Origin: Thraustochytrium sp. TN22
Taxonomy: Eukaryota; Sar; Bigyra; Thraustochytrida; Thraustochytriidae
NCBI GenBank assembly: GCA_013306675.1
Contig: JABLUY010000171.1
Coordinates: forward strand, 20,789-84,788
Length of the DNA stretch: 64,000 nt
Reading direction: 5' to 3'
Part shown: piece by piece, positions 39,740-53,800 of the stretch
Numbering within the stretch: position 1 is the first letter of the stretch
How the letters are laid out: each line of letters opens with the position of its first letter
The notes under the pieces: model-generated
Seen by the model: only the letters and a program-made list of their open reading frames with translations
What the model was told of the DNA's origin: nothing
Databases searched by the model: none
Position numbers and translations under genes: made by a program

Positions 39740-40822
39740 TCACCGCGCCGCCTCGGCAGAGGAAGCGCCAGAGGCGTCGCCCAGAGCGGCGATCTGTGCC
39801 TGCTCCTCGGGCGTGAAATGGAGGAGGGCCTTTGGGAGCGGGCTGCCGTTGGGCAGGGTGGTGGATGGATCCTTGATCTCGTCGAAGAAGGGGTGCGAGA
39901 GCGCCGCGAGTGGGCTTATTCGGCATTCGGGCTTATACGCGAGCATCTTGGAGACGAGGTCGATGCCCTCCGGGGAAGTGGATGAGCGGAAGAGCTTGTT
40001 CCATGGGTGCGCCTGGATCTGCGGGAATTTGAACTCGGTGTAGTAGCGGTTCATGGCCTCGATCTCGTCGCGCGAGGGTGTGCCGAGCACCTTGATGATT
40101 TCTACAAGCTGGTCCACGCCGCTGCCGCCAGGGAAGAGGGGCTGGCCGAGCATGAGCTCGCCAAAGACGCAGCCGAGCGACCATACGTCGATGGCGGTGG
40201 AGTACTCCGTGGAACCGAAGATGAGCTCCGGGGCGCGGTAGAACCGCGAGCAAATATATGACACATTGGGCTCCCCCTGGACGAGCATCTTTGCGCTTCC
40301 AAAGTCGCAAAGCTTGAGGGTCTGGTCCGCGGGGTTGAGCAGGAGGTTCTGCGGCTTGATGTCCCGGTGGCAGATGCCGAGGTTGTGGATGTAGCCGAGC
40401 GCGCGGCAGAGCTGGAAGACGTAGAGCTTGGTGTAGAGGGCGGGCACGAACTCCTTGCTCTTTTGGCAATTGCGGATCACCCTGTACACCGTCTCCGGCA
40501 CGTACTCGAGCACCAGGTTCAGGTACAGCTCGTCGGCGCTCTCCCCGTTGCTGTAAAAGCAGTGCTTGAGCTGCACGATGTTGGGGTGGTCCAGCTGCCG
40601 CATGATCTGCAGCTCGCGGTTCTTGAACCGCTTGTCCTGCAGCACCTTCTTGATGGCCACCACCTCGCCTGTCTGCACAACCGTCGCCTTGAACACCACG
40701 CCGAACGACCCGTTCCCGATCACCTTCTCCGCGCTGTAGCTGATGGTTTGCGGCTGGTCGCTGCCACGCGACTTGGCCTCCTCCATGCCGCCGCTCACCA
40801 CGCCCGCGGCGCCCTCGCTCAT
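39740..40822 (-). CDS. GSK3: Glycogen synthase kinase 3 (shaggy-like) kinase
   Basis: The 360-aa protein is nearly all kinase domain, as usual for GSK3. Visible are the Gly loop IGNGSFG (35-41), Lys58 in [13 protein letters not shown] (152-159), DFGSAK (173-178) and the activation segment [13 protein letters not shown] with the regulatory Tyr189. The primed-substrate pocket residues Arg69, Arg153 and Lys178 are all kept, so it should prefer prephosphorylated targets. The N-terminus ([20 protein letters not shown]) lacks the animal SGRxRTxSF inhibitory serine motif, so AKT-type inhibition is not expected. ATG 40822 is the first ATG; the frame upstream to 40924 begins on GTG. The 3' end faces the giant ectodomain gene. 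Confidence 0.95.
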   Translation of the reverse strand: MSEGAAGVVSGGMEEAKSRGSDQPQTISYSAEKVIGNGSFGVVFKATVVQTGEVVAIKKVLQDKRFKNRELQIMRQLDHPNIVQLKHCFYSNGESADELYLNLVLEYVPETVYRVIRNCQKSKEFVPALYTKLYVFQLCRALGYIHNLGICHRDIKPQNLLLNPADQTLKLCDFGSAKMLVQGEPNVSYICSRFYRAPELIFGSTEYSTAIDVWSLGCVFGELMLGQPLFPGGSGVDQLVEIIKVLGTPSRDEIEAMNRYYTEFKFPQIQAHPWNKLFRSSTSPEGIDLVSKMLAYKPECRISPLAALSHPFFDEIKDPSTTLPNGSPLPKALLHFTPEEQAQIAALGDASGASSAEAAR

Positions 40823-41201
40823 GGCGCTAGGCGCCAGCGCCAGCGCCTGCGACGCGGTCGACGCGGCGAGCCCTCTCCTGCGTCGCCGCCACGCAGGCAC
40901 GCAGCCGCACGCAGCCGCCGGCACCCTCTCCGAAATTATGCCCGGCGCGCGCTGGCCGCGCGCCGCCTGTCTGCGCGAAGCCGCCGCCGCCGCCGCCGCC
41001 GCCGCTGCTGCTGCCGCTGCTGCGACAGCTCCACCGGCTGCGCGTCCAGCTGCCCGACCTCAACCGTCGAGACCACCACCACGGCGCCCGCGACAGCGAC
41101 CGCTGGCGGCGGGCCGGCGTCGCGCGAGCTGCGCGCGCGGGAGGGCGAGGCGCGCGCGCGCGCGCGAGGGAGGGAGGGAGCGGGCGAAAAACGTCAAGAG
41201 G

Positions 41202-41255
41202 TGGATGAATGGATGGATGGATGACTGGCTGAATGAACGAATGGATGGATGAATG
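41202..41255. repeat. GGAT/GAAT microsatellite
   Basis: Imperfect tandem GGAT and GAAT tetramers with a short interruption at 41223-41232. Confidence 0.8.
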
Positions 41256-42080
41256 CGCGCGAGCCGGGTGGACCAATGGAGGGCTTCAAAGGAACCACGA
41301 CCAGGCGCGCGCGCGCGCGCGCGCGGCCGGAGAACCGGCGGGCGGGCCGCCCCGGCGCAGCGCGACGCGACGCGGCGCGGCGCGGCGCAGGCCTGGCGGC
41401 GCGCGAGGCGAGGGCCGGTCGCGCTGTTGCGGCTATGCCTCCGTCTCTCTGCCCTTTCCTCGTTCTGCCGTCCGCTGCGGGCCACTGCGGGCCCAGCTCC
41501 CCCCCCCGCTCCACTGCACCTTCGCCATATCCCGCCCCGTAGTGTCTCCCGCATCTCCTTCACCCATGCCTCTGCCCCAATCCTCCGGCTTGTGAGGCAG
41601 CTGGCGCTCATGGCCGTTGCGAGGCGCCCTATCGACCGCCTGCCGCTGCGGGCTTTTTCCCTCCAGTGTTGCCTTTCCCCCCACCTCCTCCAGCCCCACT
41701 GCGCCCGCCAGCGCCGTCTCCCCTCATCCGTGCCCGGGGCGGTTTCCAGCAGTTCATTACACCGGCGCCGGCGAAGGGCGCGGCGCAAAGTTGGGTCCAG
41801 AGGGGCCGGCGCCAGGCCTGGTCCCTCGCGCGGCGCGCGGATTCCGGACGCGGATTCCGGACGCTGCCGCGACGTCGCGGACGCCGCCCGCGTCCGAAAC
41901 GCTATGGCGCGCGCATTCCGGGCATTCATGCGGGCCATTCCGGAGACCGGTGATGGTTCGAGCGCCGATGGGTGGGTGTCCCATGAATCGAGGAACGAGG
42001 CATCTGCGAAGACGTTGGGTGAGTTTGATGTCAGATGTCATCTTCGCTCGCGACGCGCATCACGGAGACCGGTGACGATG

Positions 42081-42700
42081 ATCAGATGATCCCGGTGACG
42101 CTGATCAGATGCTCCGAGCGCCACGATGACTATGCCAGTTGTGCTCGTCTCCTGAATCGAGGCATCATCTGCGAAGACGGCGAAGACGTGCAAGACGCTC
42201 AGACGCCATCTTTCGCCGTCCACGCAATGTCATTGTCAGCTCTTTCGGACGCGGGCGGTGTCCAGAGTCGGCGAGCTGACAATCAGATGATCCCGGTGAC
42301 GCTGATCAGATGCTCCGAGCGCCACGATGACTATGCCAGTTGTGCTCTGCCCCTGAATCGAGGCATCATCTGCGAAGACGCGCGAAGACGTTCCAGACGC
42401 TCAGACGCCATCTTCGCTCGCCATCCACGCAATGTCATTGTCAGCTCGCCGACTCTGGACGCCGCCCGCGTCCGGAGACGACGATCAGATGATGAGATGA
42501 CTCGGATCCCGGTGACGCTGATCAGATGCTCCGAGCGCCACGACAGTCATCGTGCCCTTCCCCCAAATCAAGGAACGAGGCATCATCTGCGAAGAGACGC
42601 GCGAAGACGTTCCACACGCCACGCTCGACGCCCTCTCCGCTCGCGAACCCTCGCAACGCCCTTGTCCATGTCGGGCATGGTCAGCTCGCGCCCGCCCGCC
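42081..42700. repeat. Minisatellite, about 201-bp unit, three copies
   Basis: The phrase ATCAGATGAT starts units at 42081, 42282 and 42484, each followed by CCCGGTGACGCTGATCAGATG and GAGGCATCATCTGCGAAGA at the same offsets. The third copy is more diverged, and a partial older copy is visible from about 41940. An open frame crosses the repeats into zeta-COP but is probably not translated. Confidence 0.85.
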
Positions 42701-43066
42701 AGGCCGGCCGGCCGACGCCGCGGCGCCGTCGCGGACGCCGTCGCGGACGCCGTCGGCGTCCGAAACCCGCAACCGCCGCGGCGTCGGCTCCGCCTTCTCC
42801 CTCTCGCGCCCTCGATCTCGCGCCCGCGCCGCCGCTCGGGCGCGCGGCGCGGGCGCGCGGCGCGCAAGACCAGGATCGGGGTCGGGTCGGGCCGGGTCGG
42901 CGGGGCGGGCGCGCGGCGGCGGCGCGGCGCGGCGCGCAAGACCAGGATCGGGGCGGGCGGGCCGCGCGTTTTTGAAAATCCGGAGGCGGCGAGGCGGGTG
43001 ACGTGGAGCGGGCGGCGCGCGAGAGGGAGGCCGCGCGCGGGGGCAGCGGGAGGCGGCGGAGGCAGC

Positions 43067-43600
43067 ATGGCGACGCCGAGCATCAAGGGGATCCTGATCC
43101 TGGACAGCGCGGACGGGTCGCGCATGCACGCCAAGTACTTCGCCAAGGGGCTGCGCGAGCAAAAGGACCAGCTCGAGTTCGAGCGCAACCTGTTCCAGAA
43201 GACGCGCGGGCAGAACGCGCGGTCCGAGGCGGAGGTGGTCATGCTGGATAACACGGTGGTCGTGTACCGGTCGGGCATCGACGTCATCTTCTGTGTGTGC
43301 GGCGAGCCGGACGAGAACGAGCTCATCCTCGTCAGCGTGCTGGACGCCATGTTTGAGGCGCTCAGCGGCATCCTCCGCAGCCACCTCGAGAAGAGGATGC
43401 TGCTCGACAACCTCGACCTCGTGCTGCTCACTGTCGACGAGCTCGTTGACGGCGGCCTCATTCTCGAGGTCGACCCTGTCGCCATTGCCAACCGCGTGCT
43501 CATGAAGGGCGCCACGGGCGAGACCCCCATGAACGAGCTCACCATCTCGCAGGCATGGCAGAACGCCAGGGACCAGCTCGCCAAGTCTTTCCGCAACTGA
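43067..43600 (+). CDS. COPZ: Coatomer zeta subunit (COPI)
   Basis: The 177-aa protein has the length and longin-like fold pattern of zeta-COP, a small subunit of the COPI coat that acts in Golgi-to-ER and intra-Golgi transport. Typical segments are IKGILILDSADGSRMHAKYF, VVVYRSGIDVIFCVCGEPDENELIL, LLDNLDLVLLTVDELVDGGLILEVDP and the C-terminal TISQAWQNARDQLAKSF. ATG 43067 gives exactly the family length. The frame is open far upstream through minisatellite DNA (to 42035), but that part has no counterpart in the family. It ends 239 bp from the stop of the convergent polyglutamine gene. Confidence 0.95.
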   Translation: MATPSIKGILILDSADGSRMHAKYFAKGLREQKDQLEFERNLFQKTRGQNARSEAEVVMLDNTVVVYRSGIDVIFCVCGEPDENELILVSVLDAMFEALSGILRSHLEKRMLLDNLDLVLLTVDELVDGGLILEVDPVAIANRVLMKGATGETPMNELTISQAWQNARDQLAKSFRN

Positions 43601-43839
43601 TCTGTTAGCCATTCCTTGTTCGTCACTAACTGTAAGACAGGTAGAAAAGGCACAGTCAATCTGACATGCCGAGGCCCGCCCGTCTTGCCAGCAACCAGAG
43701 CTTATGCGCCTGCGACCGAGTAGACCGTGTCCGCCTTGCGGGCGATCCGAGCCTTCTCCTCCATGCACGCACTGCCTCTTTCGCTTCGCACTTGCCTTGC
43801 TCAACGCTGGGCGGGCAGGCCACAACGCCCCCCTTTGTT

Positions 43840-46545
<2,706 letters not shown>

Positions 46546-47128
46546 GGCCTCTCCGTGGCACCCTGGCCGCGCGCAGGCCTCGGCTTGCTCGCAAACGCGG
46601 TCGCGCGCGGGCCCATCCGCCAGAGGCTTTTTGACTGCAAGCTTTTCATGCGCAAATTGCGCGTTGAGCTGCGCAACGCAAATTGCTGCGCAACGCAAAC
46701 TCGTTTCGCGTGCCGGCTTGGGAGCTGGGGATCCACTGTGTGAGGCGCCTCTGAGTGAAGGATCAGCCGCATACTCAGCAGGGATTTGGTGATCCATTCG
46801 TGATTGCGTCCGGGCCGGGCCCACTGCTCTGACGCGAGGCGTTTGTCAACTCGTTGTGGTTACGAGTTGCCGCCGGACAAGCCACGCTGAAAAAAAGAAC
46901 ACCATTCTCCAGCGCGTCCACGCTGCAATGGAATGCGTAAGCCTGAGCCTGCAACCATAGAAGTAACACTGGAGCACGTGCAGAGAGGCGCCCTGTTGGC
47001 AAGCGGGAGCCCTGCAGGGGGCGCGAGGGCAAGGTAGCGATTTGATTGGAGCGGCGTTATCGAGTGCGAGCGAGACCTACCTAGCCTGCCGGAAGCCAGC
47101 CTACACGAATCATGATACTTCTCATGGC
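46546..47128. other. Upstream region of the polyQ gene, 3' side of the next gene
   Basis: Noncoding by eye. Contains a repeated GCGCAACGCAAATTGC-like word (46660-46690). The polyQ frame is open to 46824 with a weaker ATG at 46797. Confidence 0.55.
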
Positions 47129-48055
47129 CTAGTTAAACCTAATCGTCATCCGATAACGTTGAACACGTTGAATCAAAAGAATAAATGCGTAGCATCCGAA
47201 AATGCAGGCAAATTCCACAAAGAACATGCTCTGGTTGCAGAATTTGCTGTACTGTGAGCCCAGTGCCAGATGAGCTATCGTGAAAAGAGTTCCCGCGACG
47301 AAGAAGAAGCGAATCTGGCGAACAATTGAGTTTCGCTCGGACAAGGAGTCTGTGTGGTTGAGCTTGGAATAGAGTGCCAACACATTTGTAAGTCCAAAGC
47401 CGATTGGAGCCACCATGAACAAGCTGCTGGGTCTTGCGTTCTCTGGATACGAGAACAACATGAAGTTCCATCCAAGTGCCCATCCCAGGACGCCCAGAGT
47501 TACCATGCGGGACATGTATTTCTTCATGAGAGTCTCCTCACGAAGCGCATGGTAGCAACCGAACAGGGCTGAGAGCAAAAAGGGTGCCGTTCCAGCAGTG
47601 AGCATGATCGAAATTTCCCTGCAAATGACGCCTTCCTCGGTCACGTCGGCAGCCATGAAGAACGGGAAGATGTTCAGCACGTTGCCTAGGTCGGCAAGGA
47701 ACTTGGCAGGGTACGGTGAAGGCACATCGCGTCTGTAGTAGAGAAATTGGTCTCTCGATGTCCACAAAGTTGAAAAGAGCCCGCAGCTACCACCGAGCAG
47801 TGCGATGACCCACTGCAAGCTGCCCTCCTCGCACATGGACATGTTGTACCTGCCCGCGCCCATGTCGAACACGGCCTCTGCGAGCACAATAGCGACGAGG
47901 ATCCTGTCGCTTGCCTCCGCGTCGGCTGCCTCTCTGGCGGCCTTCGCCTCGAGCTCCGCTTTGGTTGCTTCTCTGGCGGGTCTGGCGTCCTCCACCTCGA
48001 GGCCGTTCCCTAGCGCCACGGCATCGATCACCGACGTATATCCTGCCGGCAGCAT
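47129..48055 (-). CDS. Unknown polytopic membrane protein of lower GC content
   Basis: The 308-aa product has an Ala/Glu-rich N-terminal helix (about 25-50) and about six to seven hydrophobic helices: VIALLGGSCGLFSTLW, LADLGNVLNIFPFFMAA, ISIMLTAGTAPFLLSALF, MVTLGVLGWALGWNFMLF, SLFMVAPIGFGLTNVLALY, FFFVAGTLFTIAHLAL and FFVEFACIFGCYAFILLI. A short basic tail RVQRYRMTIRF ends it. I do not recognise the family and see no transporter signature. Third codon positions are clearly less G/C than in neighbouring genes, most of all in the C-terminal half, which may mean a different history or low expression. ATG 48055 starts directly before the N-terminal helix. It stands alone, 1.5 kb from the divergent THAP-like gene. 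Confidence 0.7.
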   Translation of the reverse strand: MLPAGYTSVIDAVALGNGLEVEDARPAREATKAELEAKAAREAADAEASDRILVAIVLAEAVFDMGAGRYNMSMCEEGSLQWVIALLGGSCGLFSTLWTSRDQFLYYRRDVPSPYPAKFLADLGNVLNIFPFFMAADVTEEGVICREISIMLTAGTAPFLLSALFGCYHALREETLMKKYMSRMVTLGVLGWALGWNFMLFSYPENARPSSLFMVAPIGFGLTNVLALYSKLNHTDSLSERNSIVRQIRFFFVAGTLFTIAHLALGSQYSKFCNQSMFFVEFACIFGCYAFILLIQRVQRYRMTIRFN

Positions 48056-49544
48056 TCTCCTTCACCTCCAGTTTTGCTGCAAGCCGGGTGCCGCGCGGGT
48101 TCACCTTGGCTCGCGTGGTGGAGTCGAGCTGCGGTTTCCGTCAGCCTGGGCGCCCCGCTTGTGGACGTCTCGCCTGTGGACACCGCGCTCGACGACACCC
48201 CCACGCTCGACGCTCACAAACAGCGAACGAAGACGAGCGACGGCAGATTGGCCGCAATCGACGGCGAGCTGCCACTGGCACGCTGCCGGCGCTGGCTGCG
48301 AGTGCGGCGCGAGCCTCGAGCGGCGACCGCGAAGCGCCAGCGAGCGCCACGCAGCGCCACTGCGAATGATCCAAAAGATAGTGCGCGACGTGGTTTTGGT
48401 TCTGCAGCCCGAAAAAGCCGCACTGGCACGCGAGCAAGGACCAGCCGAAATTTGATCGCCAGGCCCCGAGAGCGAGCGCGCCGCGAGCGCCCGCGAGCCC
48501 GCGAGCAGCGTGTTTGCTGTTCCCGCCGCCCTGGCGCCTCGAACTGGGTTCTCTTGTCTTCGGGTTCTTTGGCATCATGACCCGGATGCAGTGCTTCAAG
48601 ATCCCCTCGGCCGGGCGGGACGGGGGTGGCGCGCGGCTGTCGTTTGCAGCTAAGTTATGGCAGAGCTCCTCGGAGCCGGAGAGCGTGGCTTGGGAAATTG
48701 GGAGGCTTCGAAAGGCGCCGAGATCCGCGCGGAGCAGGACCGTCAAGAAATGATTTTTACGCGCTATCCGGACGCGCCGATGGTCGCACCTCATGTGATC
48801 CAGACTCTGCTTGCGCGCGGGCTGGCGCCGCGCGCGCGCGCTCGCGGGCGGTGCCAGCCGGCGCGGGCTGGCGCGGAGCTGCGCTGGTGAGCTCCCCAAG
48901 GCTTGGAAGTCCCGCTGGAGGCGGCGGCCGAGTGGCATTGACTTGGCGCATCAGCGCGTTCGCGGGGATATTTCAACTCGTTTCAACTACTTCGTGCGCG
49001 GGATCTAGGACCTCTGGCCAACGTCAAGGTGTATCAGGTGCTTCGTTACAACCCCTTTCACCACCTGACGGCGTGGCGTGTCCATCAGACTCCGTCGCTG
49101 CAGCGGAAGGATCACCAGAAGTTGGCAAAACAAGGACGGTGCTCTCGCCTCGGCTCGCGGTTTGATCAGCCAGAGAGCCCTGCACCTGTCGTTTTATTGA
49201 AGCGTTCTGGAGCGAGAAAGGGTCATCTTGCGGTCGGTCTTGGACTCTCAACAAATACCTGCGGATCTCGTAGATCTGGACGTGAATGCTCGACAGCACC
49301 GTGCACTAGGTGTCGCGTACGCATCGCACGCGTCGCCGGTCAGAGAGGTTCTGGAGCAAGTATCACAAAACTCGGGCTCCCGCGTGGCCGTGAGGGCGAG
49401 TGACGGCGAGGCTGTACAACGCGAGCTCTCAGGACGCCGACAAGGGCCTCGGCGCTGGCTTGGAGGTCTCTGAAGCGTCAAAAGGGCACGGGGGCATCTC
49501 CCTATTATTGAGGTGTCGGGTGGCGGCGCGCCGTCCTGTGCACG
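48056..49544. other. Divergent intergenic region, no gene supported
   Basis: About 1.5 kb. GC-rich patches (48270-48520, 48800-48900) produce ORFs up to 265 codons on both strands, but their translations are Arg/Ser/Ala-rich with no domain. Likely promoters of the two divergent genes. Confidence 0.55.
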
Positions 49545-50561
49545 ATGGAGTCGGGCGCTGGCAGCGATGAGCGGCCCAAGAAGAAGGTGCGTGTTCTCGA
49601 AGTAGACCAGGAGGGCAAGGGCCGCAGGCAGCGTCCGAAGCCAATGCATGACCCCCATGCGGTATGCCTCTGTGAGCGAGTGGAGGCGAAGTGCAAGGCC
49701 GGTGCCTGTCGGGCAGCAGATCTCGAGGCGGAGGAGAGCGCCTTGACGGGCTGGCTCACCAGCCTTCCTCGTGCGGATCGCGCGCACGGCGCTGTGAATC
49801 ACCGCAAGCGCTGGCTAAAGCATCTCGGCATTCGTGAGTCTCAGCTCAAGGACATCTCGGCCAGGAGGATGTATGTCGGCTACAGGCACTTCCGGCCGGA
49901 GTGCTTCGGACGCTTGGATAAGAGCATCCCTGCCCCTGGCCCGGATTCCACAGACTACTCCAATTGTGGGCGTAGGATGCATATGTACGTCGACATTTCG
50001 GCTCGAACGGACCCGGCCGATGTCATCGTGGTCCGCAGTCACTCGAGAAGCACCTCGCTTCCACGGAACCAAGCACTCGTTGTGCCCGATGTGATATTTC
50101 CGGCGCGTACCGCATCGGATCGGCCGAATACGACCTCCGCCTCTTCGCGTGTTGAGCGAGCACATGCGCGTGCGCTTGAGCTACACGGATTGACGAGTCC
50201 AAGGGAGATCGGCTCTGCGCTAGCTGGCCTCGCGGATCTCGCACACACAGAGTCAGCACGTGCCCAGCGTGAACATCAGCTGCGCGAAGAGGTTGAGGCG
50301 GCCCTGGCGAGAGCGGAGGCGGCCCTATCGAGCGCACTCAAGGAACTCCAGGGGGTGCCAGCGGAGAGCGGTGAGCTCGCGGAGGACGGTCAGCTCGCGG
50401 AGGATAATCGTGACCTCGAGCGGGACCTCCAAGCTCAGTCTAAGCTCATGGAGGCGCGATTACGCAAAGTGCGGCTCAAGCTGGAGGCGGGCATAGAAGC
50501 GACGCGTGTGGATAGAGACCGCCTGAAAGGGCTGAGCCATGCCGAGCAGAACTTGAACTGA
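49545..50561 (+). CDS. THAP-like zinc-finger protein with C-terminal coiled coil
   Basis: The 338-aa product starts with a basic nuclear-type tract (RPKKKVRV). A possible THAP finger follows at about residues 41-125: paired cysteines CLCERVEAKC, WLTSLPRADR, RKRWLKHLG, and YVGYRHFRPECF, matching the CxxC...W...HF layout of THAP domains, though spacing is loose. The C-terminal third (about 225-330) is a Glu/Leu/Ala heptad coiled coil, as in many THAP proteins. THAP domains bind DNA and derive from P-element-type transposases, so this may be a regulator or a domesticated element; no transposase domain is present. ATG 49545 opens the frame. It converges on the 2,377-aa gene with 251 bp between stops. 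Confidence 0.6.
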   Translation: MESGAGSDERPKKKVRVLEVDQEGKGRRQRPKPMHDPHAVCLCERVEAKCKAGACRAADLEAEESALTGWLTSLPRADRAHGAVNHRKRWLKHLGIRESQLKDISARRMYVGYRHFRPECFGRLDKSIPAPGPDSTDYSNCGRRMHMYVDISARTDPADVIVVRSHSRSTSLPRNQALVVPDVIFPARTASDRPNTTSASSRVERAHARALELHGLTSPREIGSALAGLADLAHTESARAQREHQLREEVEAALARAEAALSSALKELQGVPAESGELAEDGQLAEDNRDLERDLQAQSKLMEARLRKVRLKLEAGIEATRVDRDRLKGLSHAEQNLN

Positions 50562-50812
50562 CCCCAAAGGGCGACGGAGTTTGCAAAAGGGGGGAACGGA
50601 GTTTGTATTTGCACGTGGGCAGACCTGCTGGCTGAATCAGGCTCAGTCCCAGGCTCACTAACATGAATGAGATGAGTCAAGCATTGCGGTTCTTATCTTA
50701 CGTGCAGAACCTGACTCACCAGCGACAGGTGAGGTGGGGTCCAAAAGTCTTGAATGAGAAAGTACCATGGTAGGGGCATTTTTGGCGCCTACTTCGTGAC
50801 TTGTGGCTGACT

Positions 50813-53800
50813 TTAGAAGTTGGCGGGCGGCTCGGGGTCGAAGAAGTCGTCGTCAAGGTCGTTGTCGGCGACCTTGGGAGACTTTGTGGCTCGCAGAAAG
50901 CGGCGTGCAGTGACGACGAGGCGCTGCAGCGGGTTCTGGCGAAAGAACTCCTCCTCCTCCTCCTTGGCCTCGGCGGCGCGAATGGCGGCGACGAACTCCG
51001 CGAGCTCGATGCGGCGGTCCTCGGCGACCTTGCGGCCGAGGTAACCGCGGTAGACGCGCTGCAGCGCGGTGGCGGCGGCGCGGCGCAAATTCTCCTCGGC
51101 GAGCATCTCGAGGCGGCGCGCGGCCCAGGCCACTGCGGCGCGGCGGCCGAGGTGGCCGCGCACGACGGCCTGTATGCGCATAGCCGCGGTTGCCTCGCGA
51201 CGGGCCTGCTGCGTTCGCTTGCGGAGCTTCTCCTTGGCCTCGTCGGCACGCTTTTGCACGCGCGAGTAGCGCTTTTCGGCGCCGGCGGCCGCCTTCTCCA
51301 TAGCCTGGTCCATGGCGCGCTTGCGGCCGGCCACGTGCGCCGCGACACTGAGCATGTGCTGGCGCTCAGCGTCTACGGCGGTGGAGGAGATGCCGTGGGT
51401 ACCACCGCGCCGGCCGCCGGGCCCGTGACGGCCTTCGAAGCGTGACTTGCGCAAAAGCGTCATGGCGCGAAAGTACATGAGCGTCATGGTGAAGATACCG
51501 AAGCGCAGCACGTTCTCCGTCTCGTCCAGCTGGTGCTTGACGTCAGCCTTGAGGTCCACTGCCTTTTGCCGCCGCCGCCGCCGCGCGATACTGCGCGAGA
51601 TGACCGCCCAGCGGTCCGCCGGCGCGACGCGCAGCCCAGCCACGTCCAGGTCGCCGCTCAAATCGCCGTTGCCGCCAGGCGCCGCGACGCCGGCCGCGAG
51701 GGCGTCATCAGCGTCGTTGCTCTTGTCCCCTTGGGCGTCGCCCGGAGCGGCGGTGGACTCGCGCTCTCCAAAGATCCATCCCTCCAGCATGTAGTCGAGC
51801 ACGCCGTCGAGGAGCTCCTCGACAACCTCGCCGCTCAGCAGGCGCGCGCGCTCCGCCTCGAGCGCTGCGATCACGTTCTGCGTCCATTGCACCTGCTTGT
51901 ACCCGTGAAGCGCCTGCGTCTCCACAAAGGGCGTCTTGCAGGCGTGCGCCATATGCAACTCGTCATCCACGACGAGCAGGCGCTCCTTGCGCTCCAGCGA
52001 GGTGAGCTCCGCGTCAAGTTCGCGCAAGAGCTCCTCGCGAAGCATTCGCGGCTTGCCGCCCTGCTTGACGCTGCGCGCAACTGTGCTCTCGACCCACTTG
52101 ACGCTCTCGTCAATGCGCCGCACCGCCTCGAACTCCTGCCGAACCTCCAGCTTGCGCTCCTGGAGGCTCACGAGGTCCAGCGGTGGCCTGTACGAGCAAG
52201 GGCTCGTCCTACACGCCCGGCAAAAGGCGCGTTCTCGCTGCGCGCGCTCCTTGGCTGCGTTGATGCGCGCCGCGGTGCCGTCCGGCCCACCCTCGTCCTG
52301 GCCCTCGCCCTGCTTCTGCTTGCGCCCTCGCTTGCCGACTGCGGGCCGGCCGCCTGCTTCAGCAGCCTCCTCACCCGCACCCCCACCCGCACCGCCGTCG
52401 TCCTCGTCGTCCTCGTCGTCCTCGTCGTCCTCGTTGTCCTCATCAGACGAGGACGACAGCAGGTCCGCCAGCGGGTCGTCGCCGGCGGTCTCCTGCTTGA
52501 GAATCTGCGAGTCGCGCTCCTTGTCGCGCAGCTCGCGCAAAATGAAAGTCTCCTGTTCCTTCACTTGCAGCAACAGCAGGCGGTCGAGCTCGCGGTTGAG
52601 CTCTCGCCGCAAGATCTTGATTGGGAAGCGCTGCTTGGTGGCGTGGAGAATCGCCGAATCCATGTGGGCGTCCGTGCACGCGTTGGCGCGCTCCAGCTCG
52701 ACGAGCACGAGGCGGCAGCGCCGGTCAATGTCAGTGACCACCTCGGCAGCGTCCACGACAAAGTTGAGCTTCTTCTCGCGGAGCATACGCGGCTCGCGCA
52801 GCATGGGCTCCTCGAGGCACCTCCGCTCGAGTGGATGCGCTCGCTCGCGGAGCAGGTGGTGCATGATGATCGCCTTGGGTCCCTCGAGCTGGTCGGTCGG
52901 CGCGAACATGAGTGCCAAGAGGTCCTCGCGCGAGCATGTGTCGGCAGGCCTGTCCGGCGGCCCGGCCGCCTCGCCGCTTGTCACAGCACGCTCGGGATGA
53001 AGCACGTCGCACGCGTCAGCCCAGCATGCGTCGGCGTGGCTCTGCTCTGCAAGGATGTCCTGCACGGCCTGCGCGGCGCGCTCACGGTCCTGGTCCGCAG
53101 CTGCCGCTGCCGTCGCCTCGCGCGAGGCGATGCGCGCCTCGATGTCCTCCTCCGTGACCATGCCCATGCGCTTGAGCGCTGCGAGACGGTCCGTCTTGGC
53201 CACCTTCTCCTCGCGGAGCTCGCGCTTCAGGCCGGCCATGTCGGCCGTGCCGCGACGGCAGTCGCGGAGCTCCGCGCGGCGCGAGGCCGCCAGCCGCACC
53301 CACTTGTCGAATTCTCGCTCCAGCTTGCTGAGATAGGAGGCCGTGTACTTTTTCGCGAGCTCGCCGTCTGGATCGTCCTCATCGTCCTCGTCGTCGCCGT
53401 GGGACGTGCCACTGGCAAAGCCGGCGCCCAGCTCCTCGCGCTCGCGGCGGCGCTGCAACACGCGAGCCACCTTGGCGATCTCCAGCTCGAGCGCCTCGCA
53501 GCGGTTCTCCGCATCCGTGACTAGACCCGAGATGAGGCTGAGCTTGCGCTCCGACAGGTACAAGCTGACGGTGAGGTGCTCCGTATCCTCGTCGATGGCC
53601 AAGAGACGGTCGTGCAGCTCCAGCGCCTCCGACTTGACGTCGTTCTCCACGTTGCCAATGGGCCGGCAGGTCTCCGCCATGACGGTGATGGAGTACTCCG
53701 TGAGCGAGCCTGCGCCCACCACCACCTGGTAGCGGCCGTGCTGCAGCGGAATGCCTGCCTCGTCCGGGTCGTGCATGAGGGTGAACCGCCCGAGGTTGTC

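Larger units (their letters stand above)
40823..43066. other. Long divergent region between GSK3 and zeta-COP with satellite-like DNA
   Basis: About 2.2 kb with no supported gene. It holds a GGAT microsatellite (41202-41255), an alternating CG run (41305-41326), a roughly 201-bp minisatellite (42081-42700) and very GC-rich sequence with a duplicated GCGCGCAAGACCAGGATCGG word (about 42856 and 42931) just before zeta-COP. Long ORFs here come from lack of stops in GC-rich repeats. Confidence 0.65.

Noticed and set aside
41060-41938. 292-codon minus ORF upstream of GSK3
   Set aside because: Crosses microsatellites and alternating CG runs; low-complexity product.
42035-43066. N-terminal extension of zeta-COP through the minisatellite
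   Set aside because: The extension encodes repeat DNA and Arg/Ala-rich sequence; the 177-aa product from 43067 has the exact family length.
48141-48938. 265-codon minus ORF between the membrane and THAP-like genes
   Set aside because: Arg/Ala/Ser-rich translation without domains, in a GC-rich patch where chance ORFs are common.
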